Assembly (NCBI GenBank): GCA_000496235.1
Contig: KI543231.1
Span: 243,811-307,810, forward strand
From: an uncultured archaeon A07HR60
GTDB lineage: Archaea; Halobacteriota; Halobacteria; Halobacteriales; Haloferacaceae
Direction of reading: 5' to 3'
Length of the DNA: 64,000 nucleotides
Each line of letters opens with the position of its first letter. The stretch's first letter is position 1. The translations under genes were made by a program, and so were the position numbers. Below the pieces are notes generated by a model. That model ran no database searches. It worked only from the letters and a program-made list of their open reading frames with translations, and had not been told where the DNA came from. Positions 60,682-64,000 of the stretch are shown here, one piece after another.

Positions 60682-62798
60682 CCGAGATCCGCCCCCATGT
60701 CACCGTCCCCGTTCCCGGGATCGCCGGCACTGCCGTCGCCACCACTGCCGTTGCTGCTGTCTTCAGCCGGCGGGCTGTCCCCGGTCGAGTCATCGAACTC
60801 CGGGTCGGCACCGATCCGTGACGCCTGTGGGCCGTCCTGATTTTGGTACTTCGAGCCGCGGTCAGCACCGTAGGGCCGATCTGCGGGACTCGACAGTTCG
60901 GTGAACGTCAGCTGGGACACCCGCATTCCGGGCGAGAGTGCGACCGGTGCTGTCCCGAGATTCGACAGTTCGAGCGTGATTTGGCCTCGATATCCCGGGT
61001 CACAGAGACCGGCCGTGTTCGAGAGAAAGACCCCACCGCTGCCTCCGAGAAAGTTCTCTATGGCCTGGCCTCCGGGCTGGACTTCGAGGTCGTAGGTTGG
61101 CTCCACCCGGTCGGTCGCGGTGACGGACGTCACCTGCTCGAACCGGACATCACCCTCAAGAAGCTGTGTGAGTCGGCCCGTGGACGCCCCTGCCTCCGCA
61201 TAACAGTCGCGGAGACGCTGAAGCCGGGCGTGTGACACGGTCGATTGGTTCCCGTCTTCGAGTGCGATGACGGCCGATTCGTCGATCCCGCTCTTCTCTG
61301 CCACGGTTTCGACCGTCAGCCCGGCTTCTTGGCGGTTACGACCTAACAGCGCCTGGGGAACCGGAAGGAATCTGCTGGCAGAATCCGGCTCAGGCTCTGT
61401 TTTGAGATTGTCTTGTGTGCCTTCTGCGGGACCCTCACACGTCTCCAAACCTGGGGGGTCGCCGGCCGAGCGTGACTGCTGGACACGGTCAAGAAGGTAC
61501 GACACTCTCGCAACCGGGCCTGCTGGCCGGGCTGACGCGTCACGAGAGTTTGAGACGGGCCCCGGGCGAGGTCCTGAGAGTGAGGCTGTATGGTCCGGTT
61601 CGGTAGGTACTCCCGCTGCCGTGAGCCCTTCCAGCAGCCCTCGTAGGGCTGTCTCTGGCCAGTCCCACACTTCGTCGGGGATACTCAGGGTGCCGGTCTC
61701 GTCGGTGCCGGCGTCGAGCGCTCGCAGTCGGTGGGCCCAGACGGGCGCCTGGACGACTACACAAGAGTCGTCCGCACCAGGGGCGACCCGCTCGACATCG
61801 GCCCCGGCCTCCCTGAACCACGCTGCCACGCGATCTAGTAGGGCAGGGTCAGCCGGGCCCACATGAACGTCGCCGTTGTCGGTGGTTCCCGCCCCCAGGT
61901 ACGCCCCAGCAATCACCCCGAACTCGGTCGTGAGTGGGACATCTCCCGGCGCGACGGACGACGACCGACCGTCTACCCCGGTTTCAGCTGTTGTCGGGAC
62001 TGATTCCGTGTCGGTGGGCAGCTGTATCCTGCCAGCAGCTGACCCGCCCCCGTCGCTGGCGAGGGCGGTCGTCTCGTCTCCTGTGACTGGCTCGCCAAGC
62101 ACCCGACGCTCGGTCGGAGATCCTGGCAGGTTCTCCGGGATCATCACGAGTGTGCCTTCGGCGTCCTCGCTGGCAACCCGGGTCACACCGCCGTGAGCGT
62201 CGAGAGTGAAGAGGTTGTGATCCCGAGTCACCCGGACGGTCCGCCCCGATTCCAGGCTGACCCGATAGATCTGCTTTGTTGGGTTCGTGATGTGGTCAGT
62301 CACTCGGTGGGTGCTGACTGCCATCGTCTGTGGGTCGAACGATACCGCCCTCGCGACGCGTTCCTGTTCGACGATCTCTCCAATCTCGTAGAATCCGAGG
62401 CCTCCCTCTGGTGTCCAGAGAAACACCTTCTCGTCGTACGGCAAGGATGCATGCACCACAATTGCCAGTCGCCCCAGCGATGATCGGCCTTCCACGTGCG
62501 CGACGAGGTCGTCGGGGATGTCGACCCGTTCTCGCGTCGTCCCAAGAACGAAATCACCTGGATGGAGAATGAAGTCTTCCCCGTTTGGGACGACCGTCTC
62601 TTCGACGTAGCCTTCGGCGTCAGCCTCGCTGTCGGGATGAATATACGGAATATTAGTCCGCTGAAACTCGAGGAACTCCTCGCCGAGCCGAAGGTCGACG
62701 CTGGCAGGCTGCAACTGCATGTCGAGATCCTCAATTGGCGAGATATCGAGGTCGCCGGACTCGAGCCTGTCGAGAATGTCCAAATCAGAGAGTATCAT
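60678..62798 (-). CDS. dcd: dCTP deaminase interrupted in frame by an intein
   Basis: N-extein [15 protein letters not shown]...[17 protein letters not shown]-extein [41 protein letters not shown]; 706 aa in total with 229 aa of extein. Confidence 0.93.
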   Translation of the reverse strand: MILSDLDILDRLESGDLDISPIEDLDMQLQPASVDLRLGEEFLEFQRTNIPYIHPDSEADAEGYVEETVVPNGEDFILHPGDFVLGTTRERVDIPDDLVAHVEGRSSLGRLAIVVHASLPYDEKVFLWTPEGGLGFYEIGEIVEQERVARAVSFDPQTMAVSTHRVTDHITNPTKQIYRVSLESGRTVRVTRDHNLFTLDAHGGVTRVASEDAEGTLVMIPENLPGSPTERRVLGEPVTGDETTALASDGGGSAAGRIQLPTDTESVPTTAETGVDGRSSSVAPGDVPLTTEFGVIAGAYLGAGTTDNGDVHVGPADPALLDRVAAWFREAGADVERVAPGADDSCVVVQAPVWAHRLRALDAGTDETGTLSIPDEVWDWPETALRGLLEGLTAAGVPTEPDHTASLSGPRPGPVSNSRDASARPAGPVARVSYLLDRVQQSRSAGDPPGLETCEGPAEGTQDNLKTEPEPDSASRFLPVPQALLGRNRQEAGLTVETVAEKSGIDESAVIALEDGNQSTVSHARLQRLRDCYAEAGASTGRLTQLLEGDVRFEQVTSVTATDRVEPTYDLEVQPGGQAIENFLGGSGGVFLSNTAGLCDPGYRGQITLELSNLGTAPVALSPGMRVSQLTFTELSSPADRPYGADRGSKYQNQDGPQASRIGADPEFDDSTGDSPPAEDSSNGSGGDGSAGDPGNGDGDMGADLG
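61017..62447 (-). other. Intein coding segment within dcd (477 aa)
   Basis: Block [12 protein letters not shown], block [16 protein letters not shown], block [23 protein letters not shown], block G SGGVFLSN followed by T. Confidence 0.9.
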
Positions 62799-63007
62799 GG
62801 CCGGGATGGCGTGGCGCCGCCGGTAAAATCTCCCGGTCGCGTCTGACCACTGGGTGTCCCGTTGTCGGGGTTCGAGTCACCGCATGCGACTGAGACCCGT
62901 CTCCACTGCCAGATTCGGAGAGAGTATCTCCGGGAGCTGGGCGGGTGAGCTGTCGGCTCTGAGGGGCGGATGGTCAGGCATATGCGCGCAGGGCCGGATA
63001 ATGAAGT

Positions 63008-63346
63008 ATGAAACAGGCGATCGTTGCGCGGGCCGACCTCGGGATGGGTGAGGGGAAACTCGCGGCTCAAGTCGCCCATGCTTCTCTGTCGGCCTACGAA
63101 GACACCAGCGGAACTACCCGGACGAAGTGGAAGGGGAGCGGACAAAAGAAGATCGTCCTCCAGGCAAACGGGGAAGACGAGCTGTTCGGGCTGGCCGACA
63201 AGGCCGAACGAGAAGGGATCCCACACGCGATTATCCGGGATGCAGGCCACACACAGCTAGATCCTGGAACCGTCACCGCTCTCGCAGTGGGGCCAGCCTC
63301 TGAGTCCGTAATCGACCGCGTGACTGGCGATCTTAGGCTGTACTGA
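63008..63346 (+). CDS. pth2: Peptidyl-tRNA hydrolase Pth2
   Basis: [31 protein letters not shown]...[19 protein letters not shown]. Confidence 0.95.
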   Translation: MKQAIVARADLGMGEGKLAAQVAHASLSAYEDTSGTTRTKWKGSGQKKIVLQANGEDELFGLADKAEREGIPHAIIRDAGHTQLDPGTVTALAVGPASESVIDRVTGDLRLY

Positions 63347-64000
63347 TGCGGGACGCTCACCAGCTGGAACAGGCCGTCGGGATCGACCACTACGTCAGCA
63401 CCCCCGACGGGATTGGAGGCCAACTCCGGGATGAGCCGGCGGACTTTCGGGTTCGAGAACTCGAAACCGTCGAGCCAGCACCCGTCGACGCGGACCCGGG
63501 GTCGTATCCGGCCCTACTGTGCCGGGTCGAACTCACCGGCTGGGACACCAACGATTTCGCTGCCCGCCTGTCGGATGGTCTCGGCATCAGCCGTGAACGC
63601 GTCTCCTGGGCTGGCACCAAAGACAAACACGCGGTGACGACCCAGTTGTTTACCATTCGAGATATCGAGCCCGACCAACTGCCCGATATTCGCGACGCGG
63701 AGGTATCGGTAATCGGGCGGCTCGGCCGGTCGCTCAGGTTCGGCGACCTGGCCGGGAACGCCTTCCAGATCCGGATCCGTGAGGCCGACACTGACGCTCG
63801 GTCCCAGATCCAGGCTATCACGGCAGATCTTCGAGCGTTCGCCGAGGCAGACGATGCGGCCGAGGCTCAACCCACCGGTACGGCCTATTCTGATGACCCA
63901 GTCGACGGTGACGACGGGATTCAGATCGATACTGACACTCCCGTCGAGTTCGAGCATGTGGGCCGGGTTGGCGTCCCGAATTACTTCGGGCAACAACGAT
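63346..64000 (+). CDS. truD: tRNA pseudouridine synthase TruD, 3' truncated by window
   Basis: Manual translation from ATG 63346: [40 protein letters not shown]...RVSWAGTKDKHAVTTQ...VPNYFGQQR. Confidence 0.92.
   Translation, partial: MRDAHQLEQAVGIDHYVSTPDGIGGQLRDEPADFRVRELETVEPAPVDADPGSYPALLCRVELTGWDTNDFAARLSDGLGISRERVSWAGTKDKHAVTTQLFTIRDIEPDQLPDIRDAEVSVIGRLGRSLRFGDLAGNAFQIRIREADTDARSQIQAITADLRAFAEADDAAEAQPTGTAYSDDPVDGDDGIQIDTDTPVEFEHVGRVGVPNYFGQQR

Noticed and set aside
62866-62890. tRNA T-arm-like string CGGGGTTCGAGTCACCG followed by CATGCGAC
   Set aside because: One mismatch in the T stem, and no matching 5' acceptor, D arm or anticodon arm at tRNA spacing; at most a fragment.

Overview
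This 64 kb window is haloarchaeal chromosome, judged from its high GC, acidic proteins and archaea-specific housekeeping genes. It is gene-dense and mostly core. In order it contains: a halocyanin/cytochrome b operon whose first gene is cut by the window start; egsA; an ArsR-type regulator and a methyltransferase; DUF420/DUF7313-like membrane proteins; a frameshifted LysE exporter; a DtxR regulator; a phosphodiesterase; a PhzF homologue; topA; GGGP synthase; a split epimerase; a DHH protein; an aldo/keto reductase; a glycosyltransferase; purine-salvage genes; GMP synthase subunit A; the pfdB/Pcc1/rpoP/L37ae cluster; pabC-like; aroE; a CaCA antiporter; dtdA; ftsZ; secE-spt5; gatB; aspS; pantoate kinase/PPS; a cytochrome b/sulfite-oxidase fusion; a TnpB-only IS200/IS605-type element; thi4; a ThiN-domain regulator; dcd carrying an in-frame intein; pth2; and a 3'-truncated truD. 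The most interesting observations are: (1) a ~477-aa intein inside the dCTP deaminase active-site segment, with a decayed-looking homing endonuclease, an XRE-like HTH and unusual splice residues; (2) a TnpB element whose RuvC-II glutamate appears absent and whose usual tnpA position holds a divergent zinc-ribbon/RHH-like mini-ORF pair, plus orphan copies of its terminal hairpins; (3) pentanucleotide microsatellites in four intergenic regions; (4) several genes split by apparent one-nucleotide frameshifts; (5) a palindrome-dense intergenic region upstream of a Rieske-like gene. No rRNA, tRNA or CRISPR array was recognised. No database searches were possible, so all family calls are from motif recognition.
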